In this document: positions 8,167 to 17,846 of the stretch, in pieces | Numbering within the stretch: position 1 is the stretch's first letter | Layout: every line of letters starts with the position of its first letter | Program-made: the position numbers and the translations under genes | Assembly (NCBI RefSeq): GCF_002982075.1 | Contig: NZ_PUEJ01000003.1 | Location: 248,001 to 312,000 of the forward strand | DNA: 64,000 nt | DNA from: Labrys okinawensis | GTDB lineage: Bacteria > Pseudomonadota > Alphaproteobacteria > Rhizobiales > Labraceae | Reading direction: 5' to 3' | The notes under the pieces: generated by a model | What the model was told of the DNA's origin: nothing | Database searches by the model: none | Seen by the model: the letters and a program-made list of their open reading frames with translations, nothing else

Positions 8167-9228
8167 ATGGCGGCCACGATCAAGGGACCGGCGATCTTTC
8201 TCGCCCAGTTCGCGGGCGACGCCGCGCCCTTCAATTCGCTCGATTCCATCTGCAAATGGGCCGCTTCGCTCGGCTATAAGGGTGTGCAGATCCCGAGCTG
8301 GGACGGTCGTCTGTTCGATCTGAAGAAGGCGGCTGAGTCGAAGTCCTATTGCGACGAGGTCGCCGGTATCGTGGCCAGGCATGGCCTCGCCATCACCGAA
8401 TTGTCGACCCATCTGCAGGGCCAGCTCGTCGCCGTGCATCCGGCCTATAACGAAGCCTTCGATGGTTTCGCACCGCCGGAAGTGCGCGGCAAGCCGAGGG
8501 AGCGCCAGGCTTGGGCCGTGGAGCAGCTGAAAGCTGCCGCAACCGCCTCGCGCCACTTGGGCCTCGATGCCAGCGTTACTTTCTCCGGCGCCCTGGCCTG
8601 GCCCTTCGCCTATCCCTGGCCGCAGCGGCCGGCGGGCCTCATCGACGAGGCGTTCGGTGAGTTGGCCAAGCGCTGGAAACCCATCCTCGATGCCTATGAC
8701 GCCGTGGGCGTCGATGTCTGCTACGAGCTGCATCCCGGCGAGGACCTGTTCGACGGCGCCACCTTCGAGCGCTTCGTCGACCGGCTGAAGGGGCACAAGC
8801 GCGCCAACATCAATTACGATCCGTCGCATTTCGTGCTGCAGCAGCTCGATTATCTCGCCTTCATCGACATCTATCATGAGCGTATCAAGGCCTTTCACGC
8901 CAAGGATGCCGAGTTCAACCCGACGGGGCGCCAGGGCGTCTATTCGGGCTATGCCTCCTGGACCGACAGGGCAGGGCGCTTCCGCTCGCTGGGCGACGGC
9001 CAGGTCGACTTCACCGGCGTCTTCTCCAAGCTCGCGCAATATGACTATGCCTCCTGGGCCGTGCTCGAATGGGAATGCTGCCTCAAGCACCCCGAAGACG
9101 GCGCGGCGGAAGGAGCGCCCTTCATCGCTGCCCATATCATCCGGGTGACGGAGAAGGCTTTCGACGATTTCGCCGGCGGCGGCACCGATCGCAAGGCGGT
9201 GCGGCGCATGCTCGGCCTTGGCCGGTAG
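8167..9228 (+). CDS. Sugar phosphate isomerase/epimerase (TIM-barrel, AP-endonuclease-2 fold)
   Basis: A cytosolic TIM-barrel enzyme related to xylose isomerase-like, IolE/IolH-like and ketose 3-epimerase families. Metal-binding positions appear as Glu and His in CYELHPGEDL, Asp/His in NYDPSHF, and His in KAFHAKDAEF, with a C-terminal Glu in AVLEWECC. The start ATG follows GGAGACGCAGC. It is followed after 28 bp by a Gfo/Idh/MocA oxidoreductase, a pairing seen in carbohydrate and inositol-derivative catabolism where the two enzymes oxidise and epimerise a sugar. The substrate cannot be inferred, because no transporter or regulator is adjacent. Length is 353 aa. Confidence 0.88.
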   Translation: MAATIKGPAIFLAQFAGDAAPFNSLDSICKWAASLGYKGVQIPSWDGRLFDLKKAAESKSYCDEVAGIVARHGLAITELSTHLQGQLVAVHPAYNEAFDGFAPPEVRGKPRERQAWAVEQLKAAATASRHLGLDASVTFSGALAWPFAYPWPQRPAGLIDEAFGELAKRWKPILDAYDAVGVDVCYELHPGEDLFDGATFERFVDRLKGHKRANINYDPSHFVLQQLDYLAFIDIYHERIKAFHAKDAEFNPTGRQGVYSGYASWTDRAGRFRSLGDGQVDFTGVFSKLAQYDYASWAVLEWECCLKHPEDGAAEGAPFIAAHIIRVTEKAFDDFAGGGTDRKAVRRMLGLGR

Positions 9229-9256
9229 GCGGGCGGTTATTTCAGGGAGACAGCAG

Positions 9257-10429
9257 ATGGCGATCGAGGGCCGTTCGGACAGCAAGGCAGGCGGGCGCGT
9301 GCGCTATGGCATGGTCGGCGGCGGTGAGGGCGCCTTCATCGGTGCGGTGCATCGCCTCGCCGCGCGCATGGACGATGATTATGTGCTGGTGGCGGGCGCC
9401 CTGTCGTCCACGCCCGAGAAGGCCCAGCGTTCGGGCGAGGCACTTGGCCTCGATCCAGGCCGGATCTATCCCGATTTCGAGACGATGGCGCGCAAGGAAA
9501 AGCGCCGCAAGGACGGCATCGAGGCTGTCTCCATCGTCACGCCGAACCACATGCATGCGCCCGCCGCCGAAGCCTTCATCAAGGCCGGCATCCATGTCAT
9601 CTGCGACAAGCCGGTGACGACGACGCTGAAGGATGCCTTGCGCCTGAAGAAGCTTGCCGCCGACAAGGGCGTGATCTTCGCGGTGACGCACAACTACACC
9701 GGCTATCCCCTCATCCGCGCCGCACGCGAGATGGTGAAGTCGGGGCAATTGGGTGCCATCCGCCTGATCCAGGTCGAATATCCGCAGGACTGGCTCACCA
9801 CTCCCATCGAGCAGAGCGGCCAGAAACAGGCTGACTGGCGCACCGATCCCAAGCGTTCCGGCGCCGGCGGCGCCATCGGCGATATCGGCACCCACGCCTT
9901 CAACCTGGCCCAGTTCGTGGGCGGGCTGGAGGTTTCGGAATTGCTGGCCGAACTGACCACCTTCGTGCCCGGGCGGGCGCTCGACGACAACGTGCAGATC
10001 CTGCTGCGCTATGCCAATGGCGCCCGCGGTGCGTTGTGGGCGAGCCAGGTGGCGCCCGGCAACGAAAACGGCCTGATGCTGCGCGTCTATGGCGAGAAGG
10101 CCGGCTTCCATTGGCGTCAGGACAACCCGAACTATCTCTATTTCACCCCGCATGGCGAGCCGACCCGCATCATTACCCGCGGCTCGGCTGCAGCCGGCGA
10201 GGACGCCGCGCGGGTGACGCGCGTGCCGCCCGGCCATCCCGAAGGCTATCTGGAGGGCTTCGCCAATATCTATGCCGAGATCGCCCGTGCCATCCGGGCC
10301 GCCCGCAGCGGCGAGGCGCTCGATCCGGCCGTACTCTTCCCCGGCATCGACGACGGCATCGCCGGCATGGCGTTCATCGAGGCGGCGGTGAAATCCTCCA
10401 AGAAGGGCGGCGTCTGGGTGAAGCTGTAG
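9257..10429 (+). CDS. Gfo/Idh/MocA-family NAD(P)-dependent oxidoreductase
   Basis: A soluble dehydrogenase with an N-terminal Rossmann fold (RYGMVGGGEGAFIGAVHR, a GxGxxA-type dinucleotide site) and a C-terminal alpha/beta substrate domain. The family's active-site Lys is in CDKPVTTT, a variant of the EKP motif, and the catalytic Asp/His pair in GDIGTHAFNL. The start at 9257 is chosen because CAGGGAGA precedes it; an in-frame upstream start would overlap the preceding gene. It probably forms a two-gene operon with the isomerase 28 bp upstream. Such enzymes oxidise sugars or inositols; the substrate is not determinable here. Length is 390 aa. Confidence 0.91.
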   Translation: MAIEGRSDSKAGGRVRYGMVGGGEGAFIGAVHRLAARMDDDYVLVAGALSSTPEKAQRSGEALGLDPGRIYPDFETMARKEKRRKDGIEAVSIVTPNHMHAPAAEAFIKAGIHVICDKPVTTTLKDALRLKKLAADKGVIFAVTHNYTGYPLIRAAREMVKSGQLGAIRLIQVEYPQDWLTTPIEQSGQKQADWRTDPKRSGAGGAIGDIGTHAFNLAQFVGGLEVSELLAELTTFVPGRALDDNVQILLRYANGARGALWASQVAPGNENGLMLRVYGEKAGFHWRQDNPNYLYFTPHGEPTRIITRGSAAAGEDAARVTRVPPGHPEGYLEGFANIYAEIARAIRAARSGEALDPAVLFPGIDDGIAGMAFIEAAVKSSKKGGVWVKL

Positions 10430-10472
10430 GATGCCGTTCGCTTAACCGTTTTCGAATTGCACAACCTTGGTC

Positions 10473-10495
10473 ATTGCCGGGCTCGACCCGGCAAT
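10473..10495. repeat. Short palindromic (REP-like) hairpin
   Basis: ATTGCCGGG and CCCGGCAAT form 9-bp perfect arms around CTCGA. It lies in the 262-bp gap between the oxidoreductase and the convergent TetR gene. A related GC-rich hairpin lies after rplY (60770-60792). It may act as a bidirectional transcription barrier. Confidence 0.55.
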
Positions 10496-10579
10496 TCAGC
10501 GCCTTGTGGCTTCTGGATAACCGGTCAAGCCCGGCTATAACAAATCGAAGCGCATTCCCGATACGTGAATCGCCCTACA

Positions 10580-10680
10580 CCAATGACAATGAACTTTGCC
10601 GACCGGGACCAGCACGCCAGTCATCCCCTTCCCCTCGCGGCGCTCGGCCGGAATGACGGATCGAACATCACTGTCATTGG
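10580..10680. repeat. Inverted repeat flanking a 100-bp intergenic segment
   Basis: CCAATGACA at 10580 and its complement TGTCATTGG ending at 10680 bracket a non-coding segment just beyond the TetR stop. No gene is visible inside. This could be a degraded small repeat element or a long stem-loop. Confidence 0.35.
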
Positions 10681-10691
10681 CATGAGACCCG

Positions 10692-11294
10692 CTATCCGGC
10701 CCTGACCTCGGCGGAGACGACGAGCGTCTCGATCCGGCGCAGGAGTGCCTCGTCGGCCTCGATCTGCCAGGTCAGCAGGTGGTACCAGTTGAACCCCGCC
10801 CATAATGCGATGCGTTCGTCGATCAGTTGGGCAGGAAATTCGCCGCGCGCCGCAGCCCGCTCGAAGAGATGGCGCGTTGGCCGGAACAGCACGGGCAGAA
10901 ACTCGTTGCGCAGACGCGAGCCCGCCGCCTCGCTCGCTTGGGCCTCGGCGAGCAGCGCCCTGAAGGCGCCGCCTGGCGGTGTCCGCCAGAAACGCCAGAG
11001 GTCGGCGGTGTGCTGCACCAGATCCTCGATCAGGCTGCCTGTATCCGGCAGGCTTATCGCCCGGGCCTTTTCGGCGCCATACGCCGCCATGAACAGATCG
11101 GCCTTGGTCGGCCACCAGCGATAGACGGTGGCCTTGCCGGCACCGGCTCGACGGGCTGCCTCCTCGATGGAAAATCCGGCATAGCCTCGATCCGCCAGAA
11201 GCTGTCGTGCGGCCTCGATGATGGCGGTCTCGGTCTGCGGATTGCGGCGGGCGCCGATCGAGCGGCGCCTTGGCTGCGTGGCTTTCGTCTCCAT
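10692..11294 (-). CDS. TetR/AcrR-family transcriptional regulator
   Basis: A dimeric DNA-binding repressor. The N-terminal HTH is clear: AIIEAARQLLADRGY, FSIEEAARRAGAGKATVYRW, then WPTKADLFMAA. The C-terminal ligand domain is helical and unclassified. I start it at the ATG at 11294 because GGGAGG lies six bases upstream; a Met five codons earlier lacks this. It is divergent from an MFS transporter gene, with two related palindromes between the two starts (11322-11361). It therefore very probably represses the transporter and itself, with the transported compound or a precursor as inducer. Length is 200 aa. Confidence 0.92.
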   Translation of the reverse strand: METKATQPRRRSIGARRNPQTETAIIEAARQLLADRGYAGFSIEEAARRAGAGKATVYRWWPTKADLFMAAYGAEKARAISLPDTGSLIEDLVQHTADLWRFWRTPPGGAFRALLAEAQASEAAGSRLRNEFLPVLFRPTRHLFERAAARGEFPAQLIDERIALWAGFNWYHLLTWQIEADEALLRRIETLVVSAEVRAG

Positions 11295-11321
11295 GTGGTG
11301 CCTCCCCATCTTGACATAACG

Positions 11322-11361
11322 AAACGTATCGTTTTATTCAATGGTAACGATACGTATCGTT
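11322..11361. promoter_or_regulatory. Twin TetR-type operators between the TetR and MFS genes
   Basis: Site 1 is AAACG-TAT-CGTTT (11322-11334). Site 2 is the perfect 16-bp palindrome AACGATACGTATCGTT (11346-11361). Both share ACGTATCGTTT and lie with centres 25-26 bp apart. A TTGACA hexamer at 11311-11316 immediately precedes site 1, so bound repressor would cover a promoter toward the MFS gene. The divergent TetR gene is the obvious ligand. Confidence 0.8.
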
Positions 11362-11416
11362 TCGTTAATTGGCAAATACATGCCATCGGGCGCCTGCCGT
11401 GAATCATAAGCATCAA

Positions 11417-12634
11417 ATGGAAAATACCGTCGCCGCCGCCGCTGTCCGGCAGGCTGCTCCCGCCCTGGTCCTGACCCTGGCGATCGCAACCGGGGCCATC
11501 GTCGGCAATCTCTATTATGCCCAGCCTTTGGTGGCCAAGATCGCGCCGGCGATCGGCATAGGCCCGGATCTCGCCGGCGCCATCGTCAGCCTCACCCAGA
11601 TCGGTTACGGCCTCGGGCTCATCCTGCTGGTGCCTCTGGCCGATCTCGTCGAAAACAAGGTCCTGGCCCTGGCGACGCTCGTTTGCGCGGCTGCCAGCCT
11701 GCTCCTCGCGGCGGGTGCGCAAGGCGCCGTGGCCTTCCTGTTCGCATCGCTCGCCATCGGCATATTCTCGGCCGGCGCCCAGATCCTGGTGCCGTTCATC
11801 ACGCATTTCGTTCCGCCCGAGCGCCGTGGCCGCGCGGTCGGCCTGGTGATGGCCGGTCTGATCACCGGCATCATGCTGGCAAGGCCGGCTGCGCTTTTCG
11901 TGGCGGCCTATCTGGATTGGCGGGCGGTCTTCCTCGCATCCGCCATGCTGATGATCGGGATCGGCGCTGTCCTGTGGCGCATGATGCCGCGGTATCAGCC
12001 GTCCGGCACCAGCCATTACGGGGCCGTGCTGGCCTCTCTGCCCGGCCTGGTGCGGAACACGCCTATCCTGCGCCGCCGCGCCCTCTATCAGATGCTGCTG
12101 TTCTGCGCCTTCAACCTGTTCTGGACCGCAGCGCCGCTGATGCTGACGGAACGGTTCGGCATGTCCGACTATGCGATCGGGCTCTTCGCCCTTGCCGGGG
12201 CGGGTGGGGCCCTGGCCGCGCCGCTGGCGGGACGCCTTGCCGATCATGGGCATGGCCGCATGGCGACCTATGGCGCGATGGCGGCCCTGGCGCTGGCCTT
12301 TCTCGCAACGGCCCTTGGCGAACACATCCTGTCGCTTCTGGTGCTGATCGTCGCGACGCTGGTCATCGACGCGGCGGTGCAGACCAACCAGATCGTCAGC
12401 CAGCGCACCATCTTCTCGACGGCTCCAGCTGTTCGGGCGCGCATCAATGCCCTCTACATGACGACGGTGTTCATCGGCGGAGCCTTGGGGTCGCTGATGG
12501 GTACGCTGACATACCATGCCGGTGGCTGGATGCTCACGGCCGCGACCGGCGCCGTACTCGGCATTGCCGGTCTGGTTGCCTTCGCAACGGAACGGCTCGA
12601 GCATCGCCCTCCCGACGAAGGAGGGCCGCGATAG
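11417..12634 (+). CDS. Major facilitator superfamily transporter, 12 TM
   Basis: An inner-membrane secondary transporter of 405 aa with about 12 hydrophobic helices in two six-helix halves. The loop 2-3 region carries the MFS-like LVPLADLVENKV, and the loop after TM4 has the basic PERRGRAVGLVMAGLITGIM. It resembles YgaY/AraJ-like putative exporters. The ATG at 11417 follows a GTG alternative at 11399. It is divergent from and likely repressed by the TetR regulator, which suggests export of the regulator's inducer. Its stop lies 3 bp from the livM stop on the other strand, so the two units are tightly convergent. Confidence 0.9.
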   Translation: MENTVAAAAVRQAAPALVLTLAIATGAIVGNLYYAQPLVAKIAPAIGIGPDLAGAIVSLTQIGYGLGLILLVPLADLVENKVLALATLVCAAASLLLAAGAQGAVAFLFASLAIGIFSAGAQILVPFITHFVPPERRGRAVGLVMAGLITGIMLARPAALFVAAYLDWRAVFLASAMLMIGIGAVLWRMMPRYQPSGTSHYGAVLASLPGLVRNTPILRRRALYQMLLFCAFNLFWTAAPLMLTERFGMSDYAIGLFALAGAGGALAAPLAGRLADHGHGRMATYGAMAALALAFLATALGEHILSLLVLIVATLVIDAAVQTNQIVSQRTIFSTAPAVRARINALYMTTVFIGGALGSLMGTLTYHAGGWMLTAATGAVLGIAGLVAFATERLEHRPPDEGGPR

Positions 12635-12637
12635 CGC

Positions 12638-13591
12638 CTAGCCGCTCTTGCGCAGCAGCTTGCTCAGCGTGCCGGCGATGCCATCGCGGAAGGCGAGCAC
12701 GCAGATGACGAAGACGGCGCCCTGGGCCACCGTCACCCAGGAGCCCAGCGGGGCGAGATAATGTTCCATCGTCACCACGACGAGGGCGCCGAGCATGGGG
12801 CCGAACAGAGTGCCGGTGCCGCCAACCAGCGCCATCAGCACCACCAGGCCGGACATGGTCCAATGGACGTCCGTGAGCGAGGCGATGCGCACCACCAGCG
12901 CCTTGGTGGCGCCGGCGACGCCGGCCAGCGTTGCCGAAAGCACGAACATCAGGAGCTTGAAGCGTTCTGCGTCATAGCCCAGCGAAAGGGAGCGGGGTTC
13001 GTTGTCGCGGATTGCCTTCATCACCTGGCCAAAGGGCGAGTGCACGATGCGGTGGATGGCGAACAACCCCGCGAGCACGATCACGGCGACCACGATATAG
13101 AGGACGCGGTCGTCGGAAAGGTCGATCGCACCGAAAAGCCTGCCCCGCGGCACGCCCTGAATGCCATCCTCGCCACCGGTGAAGTCGGCCTGGGTGGCAT
13201 AGAATTGCACCATCTGCGCCAGGCCGAGCGTGATCATGGCGAAATAGATGCCCTGGCGGCGGATGGCGAGCGCCCCGACCACCAGGCCGAGCAGAGCCGC
13301 CACCACGGCGCCCGAGAGGATGGCGAGCTCGGGTGTCAGTCCCCAGACCTTGGCGGCATGGGCACAGACATAGCTCGCCAGCCCGAAAAAGGCGGCATGA
13401 CCGAAGGAGAGCAGGCCGCCATAGCCGAGCAGCAGATTGAAGGCGCAGGCGAACAGGCCGAAGCACAGCACCTGCATGACGAAGAAAGGATAGGCCACGA
13501 ACGGCGCCACGGCGATCAGTGCCACCATGGCCAGAGCGACGAAGCGCTCGTCCCTGACGAGGCTGGGGAGGGAGAGGGAGCCGGCCATCAC
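12638..13591 (-). CDS. livM: Branched-chain amino-acid-type ABC transporter permease, LivM
   Basis: An inner-membrane permease of the hydrophobic amino acid transporter (HAAT) family, 317 aa, with some ten hydrophobic helices. The family hallmark LLLGYGGLLSFGHAAFFGL is present near the N-terminus, as is the EAA-like segment AIRDNEPRSLSLGYDAERFK that contacts the ATPases. The gene overlaps the end of livH by 4 bp (shared ATGA-type junction), so the two are translationally coupled. It is the last gene of the operon livG-livF-livK-livH-livM. The substrate may be a branched-chain amino acid, an amide, urea or an aromatic acid; the permeases do not decide this. Confidence 0.93.
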   Translation of the reverse strand: MMAGSLSLPSLVRDERFVALAMVALIAVAPFVAYPFFVMQVLCFGLFACAFNLLLGYGGLLSFGHAAFFGLASYVCAHAAKVWGLTPELAILSGAVVAALLGLVVGALAIRRQGIYFAMITLGLAQMVQFYATQADFTGGEDGIQGVPRGRLFGAIDLSDDRVLYIVVAVIVLAGLFAIHRIVHSPFGQVMKAIRDNEPRSLSLGYDAERFKLLMFVLSATLAGVAGATKALVVRIASLTDVHWTMSGLVVLMALVGGTGTLFGPMLGALVVVTMEHYLAPLGSWVTVAQGAVFVICVLAFRDGIAGTLSKLLRKSG

Positions 13592-14475
13592 GAAGACCTT
13601 CCGAACAGGCCGGCAGGGCGTACCAGCAGTACAAGCACCATCACCACGAAGACCACCACCGAGGAGGCCTGCTGGTAGAAATTATTGACGACGCCTTCGA
13701 TCAGGCCGAGCAGGAAACCGGTAATGATCGAGCCCATGATGGACCCCATGCCGCCGATCACCACCACGGCGAACACCACGATGATGCGGTCGGCGCCCAT
13801 ATTGGGGCTGACATTGGTGGTGGTCGCAGCCAACACGCCGGCAAGTCCGGCGAGGGCGACGCCGAAGCCGTAGGTGAGCGTCCGCAGGCGCGGCACGTTG
13901 ATGCCGAAGGCTTCGACCAGAGTGGGATTCTCGGTGGCCGCACGCAGATAGGCGCCGATTTTCGTCTTCTCGATCACCAGCCAGGTGGCGAGGCAGATGG
14001 CGAGCGAGAAGGCGATGACGAAGACACGGCTCTTGGGCAGGAACATGAAGCCGAGATTGACGGCTCCCGTGAGCGAGGGAGGCGTGCTGTAGGGCACGCC
14101 CGAGACGCCATAATAATTGCGGAAGACACCCTGGATGATCAGCGCCAGGCCGAAAGTGAGCAGCAGGCCATAGAGGTGATCGAGTTTGTATATTCTGGAA
14201 ATGAAGACCCGCTCGATGGCGATGCCGACCAAGCCGACCCCGAGCGGCGCGAGGACGAGCGCAGGCCAGAAGCCGATGCCGGCATAATTGAGCAGCATCC
14301 ACGCCGCGAAGGCCCCCATCATGTAGAGGGCGCCATGGGCGAAATTGATGACGTTGAGCAGGCCGAAGATGATGGCAAGGCCCAGGCTGAGCAAAGCATA
14401 GAAGGACCCGTTGATCAGGCCCAGCGCGAGCTGGGCCATGATACCTTGCAGGGGAATGCCGAAAATCGTCGTCAC
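13588..14475 (-). CDS. livH: Branched-chain amino-acid-type ABC transporter permease, LivH
   Basis: A partner permease of LivM, 295 aa. The N-terminal segment LGLINGSFYALLSLGLAIIF and the following GLLNVINFAHGALYMMGAF are characteristic of LivH. The EAA-like loop RAATENPTLVEAFGINVPRL precedes the C-terminal helices, which end near LVLLVRPAGLFGRSS. It lies 89 bp after the binding-protein gene and overlaps livM by 4 bp. Together with LivM it forms the transmembrane heterodimer of the importer. Confidence 0.94.
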   Translation of the reverse strand: MTTIFGIPLQGIMAQLALGLINGSFYALLSLGLAIIFGLLNVINFAHGALYMMGAFAAWMLLNYAGIGFWPALVLAPLGVGLVGIAIERVFISRIYKLDHLYGLLLTFGLALIIQGVFRNYYGVSGVPYSTPPSLTGAVNLGFMFLPKSRVFVIAFSLAICLATWLVIEKTKIGAYLRAATENPTLVEAFGINVPRLRTLTYGFGVALAGLAGVLAATTTNVSPNMGADRIIVVFAVVVIGGMGSIMGSIITGFLLGLIEGVVNNFYQQASSVVVFVVMVLVLLVRPAGLFGRSS

Positions 14476-14564
14476 CTTATGGGTCCTTCAGCGCGAGGGT
14501 GCGTGGAGTGCCATTCATTGTTGGGCCGCAGAACCTCTCAGTCCCTCCACCCCACACCCGGAAC

Positions 14565-15782
14565 TCACTTCACCAGCGGGCAGCCGGCCTTGTCCATGGG
14601 CTGGAAGGCCTCGGCGGCGGGGATGGTGGCGAGCAGCTTGTAGTAGTCCCACGGTCCCTTGGATTCGTCGGGCTTCTTGACCTGGAACAGATACATGTCG
14701 TGGGTCACGCGGCCGTCCTTGCGGACCTCGCCCTTGCCGAACAGGGGATCGTCGGTCGGCGTCGCCTTCATCTTGGCCATCACTGCCGCAGCGTCCTTGC
14801 TCTTGGCCGCCTCGATGGCCTTGAGATAATGCAGGACGCCGGCATAGACGCCGGCATGCACCATGGTCGGCATCTTGCCGCCGCTCTGTTCGGCGAAGCG
14901 CTTGGACCAGGCACGGGTGCCGTCGTTGAGATCCCAGTAGAAGGCTTCCGTCAGAACCAGGCCCTGGGCCGCCTGCAGGCCGAGCGCATGCACGTCGGAG
15001 ATGAAGATCAGCAGGCCCGCCAAGCTCTGGCCGCCCTGGGTGATGCCGAATTCGGCGGCCTGCTTGATGGCGTTGACGGTGTCGCCGCCGGCATTGGCAA
15101 GGCCGATCACCTTGGCGCCGGAGGACTGGGCCTGCAGCAGGAAGGAGGAGAAGTCGGAAGTCGGGAAGGGGGCCTTGATCGAGCCGAGCACCTTGCCGCC
15201 AGCAGCCGTGACGATGGCGGTCGCATTCTCTTCCAGCGACTTGCCGAAGGCGTAGTCGGCGGTGATGAAGAACCAGCTGTCGCCGCCCTGCTTGACCATG
15301 GCGCCGCCCGTGCCCTTGGCCAGGGCATAGGTGTCATAGGTCCACATCAGCGTGTTGGGCGTGCATTGCTTGCCGGCGATCTCGGTGGACCCGGCGCCGG
15401 AATCGATGAAGATCTTGTTCTTTTCCTTGGTGACCTGGCTGACGGCGAGCGCCACCGAGGAAGTCGGCACGTCGAAGATGGCATCGACGCCGTCCTGATC
15501 GTACCATTGCCGGGCGATGCCGGCCCCGATATCGGGCTTGTTCTGGTGGTCGGCCGAGACGATCTCGACTTTCAGGCCTTTCTCGGCGGCCTTGAAGTCT
15601 TCGACCGCCATCTTGGCGGCGATCACCGAACCCTCGCCGGAGAGGTCGGCATAGACGCCCGAACGGTCGTTGAGGATGCCGAGCTTGACCGCGATGTCCT
15701 CGGCGCTGGCCGGCCCCAGCGCCGAGCCCGCGAAGACCGCGGCGAGGGCTGCTGCTGCGAGCAAGGTCCGTTTTGAAATCAT
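14565..15782 (-). CDS. ABC transporter substrate-binding protein (LivK-like)
   Basis: A periplasmic receptor of the leucine-binding (Peripla_BP_6) type, 405 aa. The ATG at 15782 gives a Sec signal peptide (MISKRTLLAAAALAAVFAG ... ASAEDI). The mature protein begins VKLGILNDRSGVYADLSGEG, the family's first strand and loop. It is followed by AKMAVEDFKAAEKGLKVEI and later ITADYAFGKSLEENA, which matches the ADYAFG signature of this group. The binding-site residues do not identify the ligand. Unusually, the gene lies between the ATPase genes and the permease genes rather than first. A frame extension upstream to 15866 lacks a signal peptide and is rejected. Confidence 0.92.
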   Translation of the reverse strand: MISKRTLLAAAALAAVFAGSALGPASAEDIAVKLGILNDRSGVYADLSGEGSVIAAKMAVEDFKAAEKGLKVEIVSADHQNKPDIGAGIARQWYDQDGVDAIFDVPTSSVALAVSQVTKEKNKIFIDSGAGSTEIAGKQCTPNTLMWTYDTYALAKGTGGAMVKQGGDSWFFITADYAFGKSLEENATAIVTAAGGKVLGSIKAPFPTSDFSSFLLQAQSSGAKVIGLANAGGDTVNAIKQAAEFGITQGGQSLAGLLIFISDVHALGLQAAQGLVLTEAFYWDLNDGTRAWSKRFAEQSGGKMPTMVHAGVYAGVLHYLKAIEAAKSKDAAAVMAKMKATPTDDPLFGKGEVRKDGRVTHDMYLFQVKKPDESKGPWDYYKLLATIPAAEAFQPMDKAGCPLVK

Positions 15783-15813
15783 AAGCGTCTCCCGTTCAGC
15801 TTTTTGATTGGCG

Positions 15814-16528
<715 letters not shown>

Positions 16529-16536
<8 letters not shown>

Positions 16537-17287
16537 GGCCGCTCCCGATATAGGCCTCGACCACGCGCGGGTCGCCGGAGACGGTTTTGTAGTCGCCCTG
16601 CGCCAGCACCTTGCCGCGCGCCAGCACGGTGATGGTGTTGGAGAGGGTGGCGACCACCGAAAGATTGTGTTCGACCATCAAAATGGTGCGGCTTGCCGCG
16701 ATCTTGCGGATCAGCTCGGTGGTGCGCTCGACATCCTCGTGGCCCATGCCGGCCATCGGCTCGTCGAGCAGCAGCATTTCCGGATCGAGCGCCAGCGTCG
16801 TCGCGAGTTCCAGGGCACGCTTGCGGCCATAGGAGAGTTCCTTGGCCGGCGTTGGGAGGAAGGATGACAGGCCGACGCTGTCGGCGAGTTCGGCGGCTTC
16901 CTGGTTCAGCTCGGCGAGGATCCGTTGCGAGCGCCAGAAATCGTAGGAATGCCCGCGTCGGCGCTGCAGGGCGATGCGGATATTGTCGTTCACGCTCATT
17001 TCGCCGAACACGGCCGAAATCTGGAAGGACCTGACAAGGCCAAGCCGGGCCACGGCGGCCGGCTTCATGCCGGTAATGTCCTGCCCCTTATAGGTGATGC
17101 GTCCGGCGGACGGAGAGAGGAACTTGGTCAAGAGATTGAAACAGGTCGTCTTGCCCGCGCCGTTCGGACCGATCAGAGCATGGACCGTTCCGCGCAGGAC
17201 CGAGAGATCGACGCCGTCGACTGCCCGGAATCCCCTGAAATCCTTGGTCAGGCCTTCGGCTTTCAGGACTGTATCTGTTGCCATCAA
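16529..17287 (-). CDS. livG: ABC transporter ATP-binding protein, LivG
   Basis: The second ATPase of the importer and first gene of the operon, 252 aa. Walker A is GPNGAGKTT, followed by the LivG-type CFNLLTKFLSPSAGRITYKG. The signature is LSYGRKRALELATTL and Walker B MLLLDEPMAGMG, with the switch His in LMVEHNLSVV. Two adjacent Met codons (17287 and 17284) are possible starts. Sixteen bases upstream of the start begins a 196-bp MITE (17304-17499), so the operon promoter must be inside or beyond that element. Confidence 0.95.
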
Positions 17288-17303
17288 GCGGAGCGTTTCC
17301 CTG

Positions 17304-17499
17304 GGGCGTGTCGCCAGTTATGGGTTCGGGTTTGACGGGAACTCATCGGCCAAAGCGCCCGCCGCTTCGCGGTGAGGTGAAAAATGGTCGTCTGCAGCGT
17401 CGCTTCGCTTGCCAAGACGAAAGTCTTGGCAGCGCTGGCTCCTCCCATCCAGCCATTTTTGACCTCATCAAACGCCAAACCATAACTGGCGACACGCCC
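17304..17499. mobile_element. MITE with 20-bp perfect terminal inverted repeats
   Basis: Both ends carry GGGCGTGTCGCCAGTTATGG, in inverted orientation (17304-17323 and 17480-17499), and the similarity continues imperfectly inward (GGTTCGGGTTTGACGGG against GGTTTGGCGTTTGATGAGG). The 196-bp element has no ORF that could be a transposase, so it is a non-autonomous miniature element. No clear target-site duplication is seen; CTGG against CTAG at the edges is at best a decayed match. A solo end with four mismatches lies at 43218-43265. Confidence 0.8.
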
Positions 17500-17846
17500 T
17501 AGCGCTTCTAATCTTGCTTGGTTCTAGTCTTGGCCGTCCGGGCAAGCTTCGTCAATGGCGATATGGCATCATTACTGACGTTAAGATAGGCACCTGCATA
17601 TGCGGGCGGGGATACAGGAATATGACGCAAGGCGGGGATGCGCTCGCCCGGGCATGGTCGAAGGTGTACCGCGCTGGCCATCGCGGGAATGTTCAGTACA
17701 GGTGGGTCGCAAGAGTTCCTGGGTCCACCGCTGCGGGCGATAGTTTTGCTTGCAATGTTTAGGATTAAGTGGTCAACTAAACAAATAAGCAAACTGCGAG
17801 CCGGCAGTTGCCGGCCGTCACAAGAGTGCGGGGCGGAGGCGTGGCA
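17500..17846 (+). other. Intergenic region upstream of the dihydroxyacetone kinase operon
   Basis: No convincing gene is present in these 347 bp. The short frames here have no ribosome-binding sites and poor codon use. The part nearest dhaL is locally AT-rich (17745-17795), with imperfect TTTAG...CTAAA arms around GTGGTCAAC, and would be the natural promoter/operator region. A GGAGG-like site (GCGGAGGCG) lies just before dhaL. Confidence 0.5.

Noticed and set aside
11054..12604. 516-codon open frame antisense to the MFS gene
   Set aside because: Low-complexity Arg/Gln/His/Gly-rich product with no ribosome-binding site, caused by GC-rich codon bias of the true gene on the other strand.
17514..17762. 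82-codon frame between the MITE and dhaL
   Set aside because: No ribosome-binding site, poor codon bias and no recognisable domain; more likely the dha control region.
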